This document shows positions 49,402 through 59,622 of a stretch of 64,000 nt of DNA, piece after piece. The stretch's first letter is position 1, and every line of letters starts with the position of its first letter. The position numbers and the translations under genes were made by a program. The notes beneath the pieces were generated by a model that made no database searches, was not told where the DNA came from, and saw only the letters and a program-made list of their open reading frames with translations. This DNA is from Dysidea avara (taxonomy: Eukaryota > Porifera > Demospongiae > Dictyoceratida > Dysideidae): positions 7,842,143-7,906,142 of the forward strand of contig NC_089274.1 in assembly GCF_963678975.1 (NCBI RefSeq), written 5' to 3'.

Positions 49402-51163
49402 CAGGGGCATAGCTAGCCAGAACATGATGGAGGGGCAGGCATGCCCCCACGAAACGCTCAAAATTATTCATGATTGCAAAAAGGGCTAATGACCCAATGG
49501 TGGGCTAGCCAACATACAGTGTTGTATTATTACAGCTTACACAACTAGCTGCTTATCACATATCAATGATTCAATGGAGGTATAATTCGTCAAGCATCAT
49601 CGCACGTGCCACAACTGTACTCCAACAAATTCATCCACAGTCCGGTAGACCTATATTGTTAATATTTTAGTGTTAATACAAATTACTTTACGTTAGCCAC
49701 AGCAGTCCTAGCACACTGCTGACAGGATGACACGTTCACTCACTTCACTCGGCAAAATCAAATGCCACGTATTGCATGAAACTGATCCCACCTGTCTTTC
49801 TTGCTAGCAGAACTTGTAAGCTTGTGACTGATCCGCCTGACTGACTGATAAAGTAAAAAAAAAATAGACTACACTGCCGTACAAAGATCGATCTAGTGTG
49901 ATCGACTCGAGAAAATAAACTTGGTTTTTTTTATCCCGGGCTTGATGGACTGCCCTTGCCTACCACCCCCAGCACATAAATGGCCTGTGCTGGACAAACC
50001 GGGACTTTCTTAGTCCACGGCAAACTGAGACTCTGCCCGAATCAGCTCCACAATTGGGGGAGTCTTAACATAGTGACCGATGGATGAGCGGGCTCCGCGG
50101 ATGCATTGTATGGAGGACCGCAAGAGAGAAAAAGATAGACAGCACCTTAACCACCCCATGACAACAGAGTAATCATTGCCCCACTTATTTGAAAGTCGAT
50201 GAGCCAAGCGTTGATAAAAAACAGAAGCCTCATGAGCCAGACCACCAGAGGCAGACATTACCAGGGGGGTAAAGGAGGCATGCTCCTCCTCACGAACTCT
50301 CTGAGCATACACGCGTTTCTTAATGTTCTCGTGCCTCCGATAACAGGAGGCCAGTGATGAGGACACATTAGAAGCAGCCAGAGGGTTGAACACCCGCACA
50401 TCCACAAAACATCTTTCACTTCTTCCACCCCAAAAACCATTCATGGCGATGTCAAGACGGGCACCATCTTGGATATTGGCAGAAGCAGGATAGTCCTGCT
50501 GTGAAACCGGCTGGAGCTCTGGTTCAACAGCTACCTGAGAGCATACTTCAGTCAACAGGGTAGCAGTTAGATCTCTGATCTCATTGTGTCGGATAGAAGG
50601 TAAGCCACCCTTGGGACAGGATAAATAAACTTGGTACATTTAACACTTTATCACCTCGTAGGCAGTAGTATTAGTATTAGTATTACAGGTAAAGAAGGCT
50701 CAAGGAGCCTGTAAAGCCTGATCTGTACAAAAAGAATTTAACAAATTTGCAACTACATAGCAAAAATTATATACAATAATAGTTAACTAATTAATAATCA
50801 TACAATAAAGTAGACCAGCCTGTAGGTTCGTAGCGTCATCTGGTCTCCTTTGTCACTTATGAGTTGCGACTCCTGCCGCGGCAAGGTCCTTAGTCTTCAG
50901 ATTCGAAAATGTTCTATCACGTGAGTAATCTAGAAGTGTCTCTCTCTAATATTTTCGTTCGGTGGATTCACGAGCGAGTTGAATGTTGTGTGCGCGCGTT
51001 CACTAGCAACCTCTGGTGATACCGCGTAGCAGCGCACATAATTTAGTCATTTGCGTGTCAGTTTAATACTGGTAAGCTTGTGACGGAGGTTTAAAAAAAA
51101 AAACACTACGGTGATGGGGGGGCAGATACCTCCCCTTGCCCCCCCCCCTTGGCTACGCCTCTG
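49402..51163. mobile_element. 1762-bp hAT-type element, nested, holding a LINE
   Basis: Ends CAGGGGCATAGCTAGCC and GGCTACGCCTCTG are typical hAT ends; the 8-bp target duplication CCTCGAAC is perfect (49394-49401 and 51164-51171). No transposase of its own is visible. About 700 bp of its length is a LINE inserted at 49925-50623. A poly-C/poly-A stretch near 51093-51150 belongs to its right end. Confidence 0.9.
49925..50623 (-). mobile_element. 5'-truncated LINE with nuclease-like C-terminal domain
   Basis: The minus-strand frame (about 50623 down to 50010) reads GGLPSIRHNEIRDLTATLL, ANIQDGARLDIAMNGFW, ERCFVDVRVFNPLAASN, SFTPLVMSASGG and VMGWLRCCLSFSLLRS. I recognise this as the C-terminal part of retrotransposon polyproteins common in sponges and cnidarians; the LDI...FVDVRV spacing resembles a PD-(D/E)xK nuclease. 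A short 3' UTR ends in poly(A) (T-run at 49925-49932). An 11-bp duplication AATAAACTTGG (49914-49924, 50624-50634) proves retroposition. The apparent first residues (50639-50624) are host sequence. Confidence 0.88.
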
Positions 51164-51305
51164 CCTCGAACTCACCAAAAACTTAATCAGTGTGCTTGAT
51201 AGTGGAGTTATCAAAGTGACCGTTCCGTTCCATTCCTGATTCCGGTTCCGGTTATTATAACTTGCCTAATCTGCCCTGACCACTGCCCCTAAACCACGAT
51301 CAACA

Positions 51306-53063
51306 ATGGCTGACTCTAGTGAATCTGTTTCACCCGAAGCAAAGAAACTAAAGCAAACTGACAATGCGGATCTTGATGCAGAAATAGATCAGGTGAAAGC
51401 CGATATTCAGCAAGTACGTGTCCAGAAACGCGAAAGGCTTAAGAATCTCGATTTCTATTTGCTAGATAATTCCATCCGAGAGAGCACCGTAGGTCAGCTT
51501 CGCAGTCACACGCTACAAAACAAGATCGACATATTCAATGAAGTTCAGAAGGTACGCGCGAAGGACATGATCGTCGCTTCTTTCGCCCACATGACTCGAG
51601 TAGACGATGATTTTGTGAAGTGGTTGAAGGAGCGCGGTGAAGACTTCAGCAGGTTTTTCTCCTTTTCCGAGGTGTCCGAAGGAATCAAGGATGATGTTTA
51701 TGACACGGAAACGGTTCCATTCCCGCTGCAAAAGAACAAGTTATATGGGATCCCCAATCCATTCTTTGAAGTCGATCTGGCAAATGATGACGTCGCTTGG
51801 GGCACCAAGTTTACAGCAGAAGACATGGCTCAACTTATTTACAAGTGGATGAAGTGGACGTACGAGAACATTGACAAGAATGCACGTGTAGCAATTAACT
51901 TTCGTGACATTCCCTCTGTCATGCAAGAAGATCCGAAACGTTTGCTCTACATTGTGAAATTCCTTGCCAATTTGCCTGCAGAGCACCGTCCATGGTCACT
52001 TGCATTTGAAGATCCCATGGGAGAATCTCTTCCAGAAGAGTTAGAAGCATGGACAGCCAGCATTCGGAGGACCATGACTGCAAATGGTTGGAATGACGGA
52101 AAAATACTTGTGCACATTCACCAGAAGTGGGACCTTCAAACAGCTTCACAGCTTGACTGCCTTAGTGCGGGTGCAGACGGTGTGTGGGCCAGCATGTGTG
52201 AAGAAGGTGCTTCAGTAGGTCATGCTTGTGCATCGGTCACCATGATGAATCTAGTTCGACTAGGAAATACGAAGATTTTGCAAAAATTCAACTGTACTAA
52301 GCTGAGAAGTGTTGCCCAGGCTATCACCAAAATTACGACTGGTAGAAATCCACACCCTAAGCAAGTACTTTATGGAGAACGTGCTACCGACTTGGTATTT
52401 GGAGGATTTGGCATTGGTGATTTTGACTTGGCTGAGTTCTTTGGCATTGAGACACCAAATCGCATAACCACTCTTGCATCTCCAGAAATGATCCGTGATA
52501 GGCTAGAGCATTTCTTTGGTATAGACCCACAGTTTAATGTAGACATTGGCTTGAAAATGAAAGAGAAAATGCTGGAAGATCTTCGTAGTGGCAGGAAAGA
52601 AGAATACAATAGTGAAGTGGGTATTGCTGTCCTGTTTGACCGTGCTGGGGGACAATGTACTAAGAAAATGCGTGATGTTATTGCAGAGGTGGATTTGAAG
52701 GCACCGCATCATCAATCCTTGATTAAAGACATCCGTGAAGAATGGGACTTTTGGGATAGTAAGGATCGTGTGCAAAAGGACGATCGTCTGCAATTTGACA
52801 ACTTCTACCATGGCTTCATGCAGCCATACTTTGGGTGTTACCGATGTGTCACCACCAAGAAGGGTTTGAAGGCGTTGGATATGGATGAAGATGGTTATGT
52901 TGATTGGAATGAATTCCTTGTTTACGTCAAATGGGCTCTGCGGCAATACCCTAATGTGTCTGATGCTGATGAGTTGATGAGTATTGTGTTTGAGAAGGGG
53001 CTGATTCCTGCCATGAGAGACGAAAGGGTGAAAGCTAAGGCTTTTGACCGTGTCATCACATAA
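51306..53063 (+). CDS. TIM-barrel (HMGL/DRE-TIM-like) and EF-hand protein, copy 2
   Basis: Intact, intronless, 585 aa. The ATG is in a good context (ACAATGG). Residues 1-20 are a Ser/Lys-rich leader absent from copy 1; a charged helix with KRERLKN follows; FRD at 199-201; HIH at 270-272, then DLQTA, AGADGV and GHA as in the metal-binding part of HMG-CoA-lyase-type barrels; the EF-hand loop DMDEDGYVDWNE at 525-536 has acidic residues at positions 1, 3, 5, 9 and 12. No signal peptide or membrane segment, so probably cytosolic. The reaction is unknown; calcium regulation is inferred. The region just upstream is the arm of a transposon. A possible poly(A) signal AATAAA is at 53686. Lack of introns would suit a retrocopy, but no poly(A) tail or duplication is visible. 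Confidence 0.93.
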   Translation: MADSSESVSPEAKKLKQTDNADLDAEIDQVKADIQQVRVQKRERLKNLDFYLLDNSIRESTVGQLRSHTLQNKIDIFNEVQKVRAKDMIVASFAHMTRVDDDFVKWLKERGEDFSRFFSFSEVSEGIKDDVYDTETVPFPLQKNKLYGIPNPFFEVDLANDDVAWGTKFTAEDMAQLIYKWMKWTYENIDKNARVAINFRDIPSVMQEDPKRLLYIVKFLANLPAEHRPWSLAFEDPMGESLPEELEAWTASIRRTMTANGWNDGKILVHIHQKWDLQTASQLDCLSAGADGVWASMCEEGASVGHACASVTMMNLVRLGNTKILQKFNCTKLRSVAQAITKITTGRNPHPKQVLYGERATDLVFGGFGIGDFDLAEFFGIETPNRITTLASPEMIRDRLEHFFGIDPQFNVDIGLKMKEKMLEDLRSGRKEEYNSEVGIAVLFDRAGGQCTKKMRDVIAEVDLKAPHHQSLIKDIREEWDFWDSKDRVQKDDRLQFDNFYHGFMQPYFGCYRCVTTKKGLKALDMDEDGYVDWNEFLVYVKWALRQYPNVSDADELMSIVFEKGLIPAMRDERVKAKAFDRVIT

Positions 53064-53305
53064 ACTCATAACTATCATTAGCAGTACATTCTATGGTGTA
53101 CGTAGAACTGTTAGTTTTCGTATCTTTATTATTTTGAGTTTAGTTTTGTAGTTGTTTAGCCATTCTACTACTGGATACATTATTGCATAAGCTTGTCCCA
53201 TGTATATCGTACAGTATGGTGGTACTGTATAGTGGGGTTTGGGCTTGTTTTTCCGAAAGCCAGCCTCAGTTATCTTTCGTAACAGCTTGGTGGTATTGGT
53301 TAAGC
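53064..53305. other. 3' flank of copy 2
   Basis: The region after the stop is AT-rich and not alignable by eye to the flanks of copies 1 or 3, so the duplicated segment seems to stop near the coding end. Confidence 0.4.
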
Positions 53306-53350
53306 CATAGATAATATATACCTCCTATCTGGAGGTATACATTATCTATG
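53306..53350. mobile_element. 45-bp micro-hairpin (CATAGATA family)
   Basis: Starts CATAGATAATATATACCTCC and ends as its inverted copy (GGAGGTATACATTATCTATG), an almost perfect hairpin. The 7-bp duplication GTTAAGC is exact (53299-53305 and 53351-53357). Confidence 0.85.
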
Positions 53351-54931
53351 GTTAAGCGGCCCCAAATCCTTCCAATACAGGAAATGCATTGCAAGAATGG
53401 TGTTGTATGCACCTTCAGTGCTGATAAGTTCATGATAGTATCATTTTGTTTACGTAATTCACTGAATCCTGGATAGATGTTCCTCTGTTTCACCAGCAAC
53501 TATATTATTGGCTTCCCGTAGTGGGACTAAAATCACATGGAGTGTCAATTCTACTGGATGAAAATCTTTCAGTAGTGCTTCACTCAGAGAATCTATAGGA
53601 ATGATTATTCCGGAATTGATTTGTTTATGTTTATATAAACTGCTTCTAATAGTTTATATAAACTGCTTCTAATATTTTGAATTGCAATAAATAAAAAAAT
53701 GAAAACAAAAATTTTATCAGCAAAAAATCTCTATGCTTTGTAATATTCTTCTGCTTGTATTATCAGCAATCTTAGCCCTGTTTCTGACTTTCTTCCTTAA
53801 TTGTCAGCTGTCTCTACTCACCAGTGAATGACAGCTCTGGTTACTTGACTGGCTAATGTGAACAATGCAAGAGTATAATGCAATTGAGCTATTACTTAAT
53901 TGGCAGTTGTTTCTGTTTACGCCTCAGTTACTTGACTCAGTTGGTGCAACAATGCCTAATACTTACCAGGTTGACCTTAACGAGGATTAACAAAAGTAGT
54001 AGAGCAAGGCCTTTCAACACTACTATAAAGTATCCATAGCTGCTGCTTTGGTGTTCTAGTCAGTCAGTGCTAGACGACTTTATACTTAAGTAAAAATGCA
54101 TGTGTGGTGAGACCGTCATCCATGACCATATCCAGCATCAAAGACAAATAACATGCAGTTATGCATGAAGTTTTGGAAACATGGTAACCAACCCAGACAC
54201 GCTGTTGTATAATAATGTATGCATGTGCAAATAATGCCTGCATGTGCAAATAATGACATCTATTCATGACACTAGGAATGTACAAAGTACTGGCTTTAAT
54301 TATATGTTAGTACAATGATGTGTTTATTGCAATTGTAGATGAGAATGCCTGGGGGGTGCAATCTCTAGGACAGTCAAATTGCTTATGTATTAGACGTGTT
54401 TTCTTTATTATAGCATTATCCAAGCAAACAATCATATAGAACGTAATTAAGAACCTTTGGAATCTGCATGGATGGTACTTCATACATTTGCTGTGTTGCA
54501 GTCATATGCATGAGCTCCGGATGTAGGTTCACGGTTTTACACAGATCTCTTTAAAGAGTCTGGCCGTGATCACACGAGACCAAGGTCTCATCATATTGTA
54601 ATGTATTTCCATGTTTCCTCATTTAATAATGATGGTTCTCTCTCTTTATAGTCCTGCACGTAGGGCAGGTACCAATGCTAGTAATTATATAAAGCTAAAA
54701 AGCCGTCCGTCTGTCTGACATTCTGCATTCCATTTGAGTTCACACACTTTTCTCACCAGCCGCTGCACATATTGAAGCGGTTTTTGTGCCTATAGAAACG
54801 TTCATCATCTGTGAATAATCACCTGTTTTTATAAGTTTTAAACTGCCGTCGCTTGTTGCTTACAGTGCGTTTAGTGCAAGGGAAGTAGAGCAAAAACTCG
54901 CTTAAATTCTTTTTGTAAACTGCATGTAAAC
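53351..54931. other. Intergenic, no gene seen
   Basis: AT-rich. Notable: a tandem duplication AGTTTATATAAACTGCTTCT (53629-53669); loosely repeated TTACTTGACT/GGCAGTTGTTTCTGTT segments at 53800-53950; and at 54660-54690 the phrase AGGGCAGGTACCAATGCTAG, which recurs at 56675. No supported ORF. Confidence 0.45.
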
Positions 54932-55524
54932 TAGGGCTGGGCGGTTTCTCGGTATTATAGTAATACCGCGGTATTGCAATGAAACGATATCTGCATCGCG
55001 TAGATTTCGGTGAAACGATAATATCACGATATCGATATTATTACGATTTTTAGTGTTTGTGACAGCTTATTAAGCCCTTAAGGTTGTTATAATGTACCTC
55101 AAATAATCACGTGATACTACTGCAAACAAGGACCTAGTACAGTCTATTTCCGGTTGGTTGACTAGAGAAACGAAGTGTTAAAAGTCACGTGCTTGAAAGT
55201 AGCCAATGAGATCAGTAGCCTTCAGTTTAAACTAGCGCCGTCCGCCTGGCGTGAAATTTCATTGGTTATTTCTATTCACGTGATATTTTTGCATTTGGCT
55301 TACGTGGACAACCAACCTGAAATAGACTGTACTAGCTAGTCAATTTTTTTTTACAAAGATCGAGATACTCTAATAGAACAGTCAGCTAGGATCGAGATAC
55401 CCCGATAAAGCAGTCAGCTACTCTAATATAGCAGTCATCTTTAATAACCGCGATAAATAGTAATATCGTGATATATTTCTGCACGATATATCGTGAAGCG
55501 AAACTCCAATACCGCCCAGCCCTA
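54932..55524. mobile_element. 593-bp hAT-type MITE
   Basis: Ends TAGGGCTGGGCGG and CCGCCCAGCCCTA with an exact 8-bp target duplication ATGTAAAC (54924-54931 and 55525-55532). The arms are rich in GATATCG/ATATCGTGATAT. Three copies of the ACTCTAATAGAACAGTCA-like motif lie at about 55364-55440. Confidence 0.92.
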
Positions 55525-55569
55525 ATGTAAACAGCAACTTAGAAGTGGTTTTCCACAGATCATATTTAG

Positions 55570-55640
55570 TCAAAGTGGTAGAGCGTGGAGCTTGCATGTG
55601 TCAGATCCCCAGATTGAATCTCAGTGGTAGCATTGTGTTC
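55570..55640 (+). repeat. Possible tRNA-derived SINE head
   Basis: GTGGTAGAGCGTGG resembles a Pol III A box, and AGATTGAATCTC about 35 bp later a degenerate B box; the region looks like a tRNA relic rather than a working tRNA (no foldable cloverleaf by eye). CTTCAGTTTTTGGTTACAC is repeated twice just after (about 55651-55688). Confidence 0.35.
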
Positions 55641-55699
55641 TTTTTATTTCACCTTCAGTTTTTGGTTACACCTTCAGTTTTTGGTTACACATTTCTTTG

Positions 55700-57387
55700 C
55701 TTTCAATTTAATTAAATTTTTTTTCGTTTTGGTAACCTTTTCAGTTACACCTTTTTTCTATTACGTGTATGTGTTCTATCTCTCACTTGGTACCTGCTTA
55801 CCTGCTGTTTCGACATTGTCTTTTCATGTGCTTGCAATAGATAGTAGTGAGTGGCAGCTTACCTTCACTGAGGAAGGTGTCAAGGTGATGACAGTTCATA
55901 TATATTATGAACTCTTGGTGATGACAAGGAAATGGAATTGTATAGTATTGTTTTAGTACATTGTATGCATGTAGGCTAACATTAATTGCTTCAGTGCTAT
56001 AGATATCTGAAGTACACAGAAACTAATACTATAACTAATGGCACATATAAGGAAGTCACAGGTATCAGTCACAACAATCGCACCGTGCAACATAGGCAGG
56101 TATACTGTATACTGATGCTACATGCATGTACAAATTCATTTATTTTTGTAGTCAGTAAGTCAAATGTCATGTATAGAATCTCAAATGGTACCACTACATG
56201 TATGGCCTGTTTGACATGTACTACTAACACTGCATTTATGTATAGTTTGCACCTTTGTGGTAAACACGTGGAATAGTACAAGGCCTAAGCTATACATCAG
56301 AGTCACATCATTTCTGTCAGTGTCTTGCAGGGTGGCATAAGGCCCTCATGTCCTTTAAAAGTGATGCACGCTATACATAGCTCCATGAATGTCACTGATG
56401 TTTAATGCTTGGTTCTCATAGCAATGATTTAGTTATGTGGAGGTGGTTCTGTACAACATAGGGCTTAGCATGTAACATACACAGTATGGTAAGTCCTGTA
56501 CCGTACCTGTGTAGTAAACACTGTCTTAGCTTGCTGGAGTGCCTGCATTCTTCAATATAGTTGCAGGATAGCATAAAGCCTCATGTATATAGTGTAAAGG
56601 TGATGTCACCATGCATACTGTAAGGCAGATATTTAATGTTTGGTTCTCATACTGAAGTGTGGCCCCTGCACACAGGGCAGGTACCAATGCTAGTAAATAA
56701 ATAAATCCCCAAAACCGAGAAATCAGCAAAACCCACCCCCCTTTGAAGCAGCTGCATGGAAAGGGTCTGGCCATGCAAGGTCTCTTGTTTGCGCATTAGC
56801 GTGAGTCTGACTGGCACGAAACTACCACATTAAGGTAAGTGCTCTTATTATGGGATGGTTGAATATTACTATACACAGATAACTCATATAGGGACTTAAA
56901 TTTTGGAGCAAAGACTCATCAATGAGTCTATTAATACCAGTCAAAAATTTAGCCATATAGCATAATCCAATCAGTGATGAGAACTTGTAACTAAAACGTT
57001 TACTAATACTGTGACATCTTTTAATATATCGACAGTCAGTGCAGTACAATTCCAATGCAGAGGCAGATATAACCACTGTATGTGTTTCCTTCACTTCAGA
57101 AGTTACTGAAACATGCTGAAACTAATTCCTTAGCTGAGTGATTACTTTTTGGATAATAGATTATGTTTCAAACACCATGTTATGAAGATGAGATACTACA
57201 CATGATTGAATTTCGTTATACTTACCAGCTTATTACAGGGTCATTTTTAGACAGCAAAATTAAGTTTTGATTTACATGGTTCAACCTATATCAACATCAA
57301 CAACTCTCATGATTTATGCACTATTTAGCTAAAAATTTTACACACTTGTGAGAACTGGCATGTCAAAACACCTTTATAGCATGCTAT
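55700..57387. other. Intergenic; diverged direct duplication
   Basis: 56310-56430 and 56540-56660 share an order of phrases (TGCAGG, GCATAA, CTCATGT, GTGATG, GTTTAATGCTTGGTTCTCAT against ATTTAATGTTTGGTTCTCAT), indicating an old direct duplication of about 110 bp. Short ORFs here are unconvincing. TATTATGAACTCTTGG at about 55904 is one isolated CAAGAGTT-family end. Confidence 0.45.
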
Positions 57388-57415
57388 CAAGAGTTAATAT
57401 TATTATTAACTCTTG
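57388..57415. mobile_element. 28-bp micro-hairpin (CAAGAGTT family)
   Basis: CAAGAGTTAATA and TATTAACTCTTG around a 4-bp centre, flanked by ATGCTAT and AAGCTAT (7 bp, one change). Confidence 0.6.
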
Positions 57416-57505
57416 AAGCTATTCACACTGAAGTAAGTTTATAAGTTATAATGCAATTTGTGAAAACTCACTGGGGACAGCAGGAGGCTAAAAGAGCCGA
57501 GGTTC

Positions 57506-58105
57506 GAGGGGTCCGCAACAGGGGTGAAATCTTGGACGCCTATCACTGAAATCTTCCGAGATCTGAAATCCCAACTAATAAATATTTTCCGTAAAATAAT
57601 GTATCTTTCCGTAAAAGTACAGGTACATAATTTTGCTATGGCGATCTCGTGCTACGATCAATGCGAGTTATTGAAAGCTTGCTACAAGGCACAGTAATGC
57701 ATAAACTGCCTGAGTGTAATAATGGCAGTACAAACATGCGAGTGGGCAGGACCATAGATAATATAATACCTTACTATATATTATCTATGGCAGGACTTGG
57801 CAAGACGAGAGTTCAGCAAGTGGAAGGTAGAACACTCGTACAGATTATAACTCCTGAAAGCACATTTTAGTCACAACTTCTTAACTATTATAGTGTTAAA
57901 TGCATATGAAATCTGTTAATCTTTTGAAATCTGAGTGAAATCTTCTGAGAAATCTTAACGAGATCCTATAAAATCTCATTGAGATCTTGAAATCCATATG
58001 AGATCTCTGTGAAATCCTGAAATCCCAGAGAAATCCCGAGATCTCAATGAAATCTTGAGATCCTGAAATCTTGGACGCCACTTTTGCTCTGTTGCTGACC
58101 CCTAT
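57506..58105. mobile_element. 600-bp hAT-like MITE with GAAATCT minisatellite
   Basis: AGGGGTCCGCAACAG at the left pairs with CTGTTGCTGACCCCT at the right. The 9-bp repeat CCGAGGTTC (57497-57505 and 58106-58114) sits 1-2 bp outside. AGGGGTC(A/G)GCAA is a common hAT-like end. The right third (57900-58075) is a run of GAAATCT/GAGATC words. A 37-bp micro-hairpin is nested at 57753. The right edge is about 135 bp from the start of copy 3. Confidence 0.75.
57753..57789. mobile_element. 37-bp micro-hairpin (CATAGATA family)
   Basis: Starts CATAGATAATATAATACC and ends TATATTATCTATG. The exact 7-bp duplication GCAGGAC (57746-57752 and 57790-57796) shows it inserted, here inside an older hAT-like MITE. 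Confidence 0.85.
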
Positions 58106-58736
58106 CCGAGGTTCAAACGAACAGAAAATCCATAGTACGTGCAGGCAATGCACCCTGGCGACACGCCTCATGGTTCGTGTAGGGCTCGCTCAGGCCCGCC
58201 CAACAATGCACTCTGCAGCAGATCAAGCTGTCAAAAATGGCCGATGACTGTATCACCAGCACGAAAGAGACGAAAGCGAGGACAAAAACAATCCAGCGAA
58301 CAATCCGACGGAGATCTTGATGCAGAAGTGGATCAGGTGAAAGCCGATATTCAGCAGTTATACGTCCAGAAACGCGAAAGGCTTAAAAATCTCGATTTCT
58401 ACCTGCTGGATAATTCCATTCGCGAGAGCACAGTAGGTCAGCTTCGCAGTCACACTACAAAACAAGATCGACATATTCAATGAAGTTCAGAAGGTGCGCG
58501 TGATTGTAACTTCTTTCGCCCACATGACTCGAGTGGATGATGATTTTGTGAAAAGCGTGGTGAAGACTTTAGCAGGTTTTTCGCCTTCTCTGAGGTGTCC
58601 GAAGGAATTAAAGATGGTGTTTACGAGACGAAGACAGTACCATTCCCGCTGCAAAAGAACAAGTTATATGGGATACCCAATCCATTTTTTGAAGTTGATT
58701 TGGCAAACGATGACGTGGCTTGGGGCACAAAGTTTA

Positions 58737-59604
58737 TGCACTTGTCAATTCCATGCCCCACCCCCGGGGGGTGGTGGGGGAATACAGGGGATTTGACAAA
58801 TCGTGGTGTCAAATTCCAAAATATTCCAAACTAAATAAGAAACCAAAACTTTAAGTTGTGGCAATTTTTTCTCAAAAACAGCAAATTTTCTGTGATGTAC
58901 CAAAATTTACCCTGGTGTAAGAAGCATGGTTCCTACACATGTAGGGCAGCGTTAAGAAATTTTGTAGGAAATATTCCTGCACTGTTGAATTTTGTAAGAA
59001 AGATTCCTACACATGACATAATTCCTACACTTGTAAGAATGATCCCTAAACTTGTAGGAATGATTCCTAAACTTGTAGGAATTATTCCTACACTGCAAAA
59101 AGATCTTACACTTTGTGCCAAGTGTAGGAATCTTTCTTACAAAATGCAACAGTGTGGGAATGTTTCCTACAAAATTCTGCAAAAATTCTCAATAAAGCAC
59201 TACACGTGTAGGAACCATGCTTCCTACACAAGTGTAAAATTCCTTCCAGCACTTTACTTCAAAATTATGATTTCTTATTTAGTTTGGAATATGTTTTCCC
59301 CACTACTGGGGCAAAATCGGCTGTCAAATCCCCACTATGTCCCCACCCTCTAGTAGGGGATTTGGCAACACCTCAAGGATAAATGGATATTTCATGCATG
59401 CGACTAATAATTACACCTGTAGCTAGTAAAATTATAGTGAGTACAATTTACTATTATTTAGAAATGCAACTACCGAAAATTGGTCAGTGAATTGGGGAAC
59501 TGTCAATTGCCCCAGGGGTGCGGACAAGAAGCAATGTCAAATCCCCACTTGGGGTGTGGGGACACCCGGGGGTGTGGGTGTGGGGCATGAAATTGACAAG
59601 TGCA
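58737..59604. mobile_element. 868-bp Harbinger-type MITE interrupting copy 3
   Basis: Ends TGCACTTGTCAATTCCATGC and GCATGAAATTGACAAGTGCA; the 3-bp target duplication TTA (58734-58736 and 59605-59607) fits PIF/Harbinger (TWA). Alignment with copy 2 (AAGTTTACAGC) proves the insertion. The interior is a foldback with many TAGGAAT/ATTCCTA words. The ORFs inside are repeat-derived. Confidence 0.9.
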
Positions 59605-59622
59605 TTACAGCAGAAGACATGG

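Larger units (their letters stand above)
48501..51266. mobile_element. Outer foldback element carrying two nested insertions
   Basis: Left GGTAAGTTATAATAACCGG then AATCAGGAATGGAATG; right inverted CATTCCTGATTCCGG then CCGGTTATTATAACTTGCC. Inside, TTTTGGTGAGTT/AGAGGCGAGCTAGGGT on the left matches ACCCTAGCTCGCCTCGAAC plus TCACCAAAAA on the right, once the MULE-like MITE (48657-49343) and the hAT element (49402-51163) are removed. So the original element was only about 300 bp. Flanks TAACTGC and TAATCTGC may be a decayed target duplication. Its right end is only 40 bp from the start codon of copy 2. Confidence 0.75.

Noticed and set aside
51513..52149. Several ORFs antisense to copy 2 (and the same ones antisense to copy 1)
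   Set aside because: They exist only because the sense codons of a conserved gene keep the opposite frame open; they are mirrored exactly between copies.
55570..55640. Functional tRNA gene
   Set aside because: A- and B-box-like words are present but degenerate, and no acceptor stem pairs; kept only as a possible SINE head.
57896..58171. 91-aa minus-strand ORF rich in DFRISMRF-like words
   Set aside because: Derived from the GAAATCT/GAGATC minisatellite in the hAT-like MITE.
58856..59353. 165-aa ORF in copy 3
   Set aside because: Built from TAGGAAT/ATTCCTA words of the Harbinger-like MITE.
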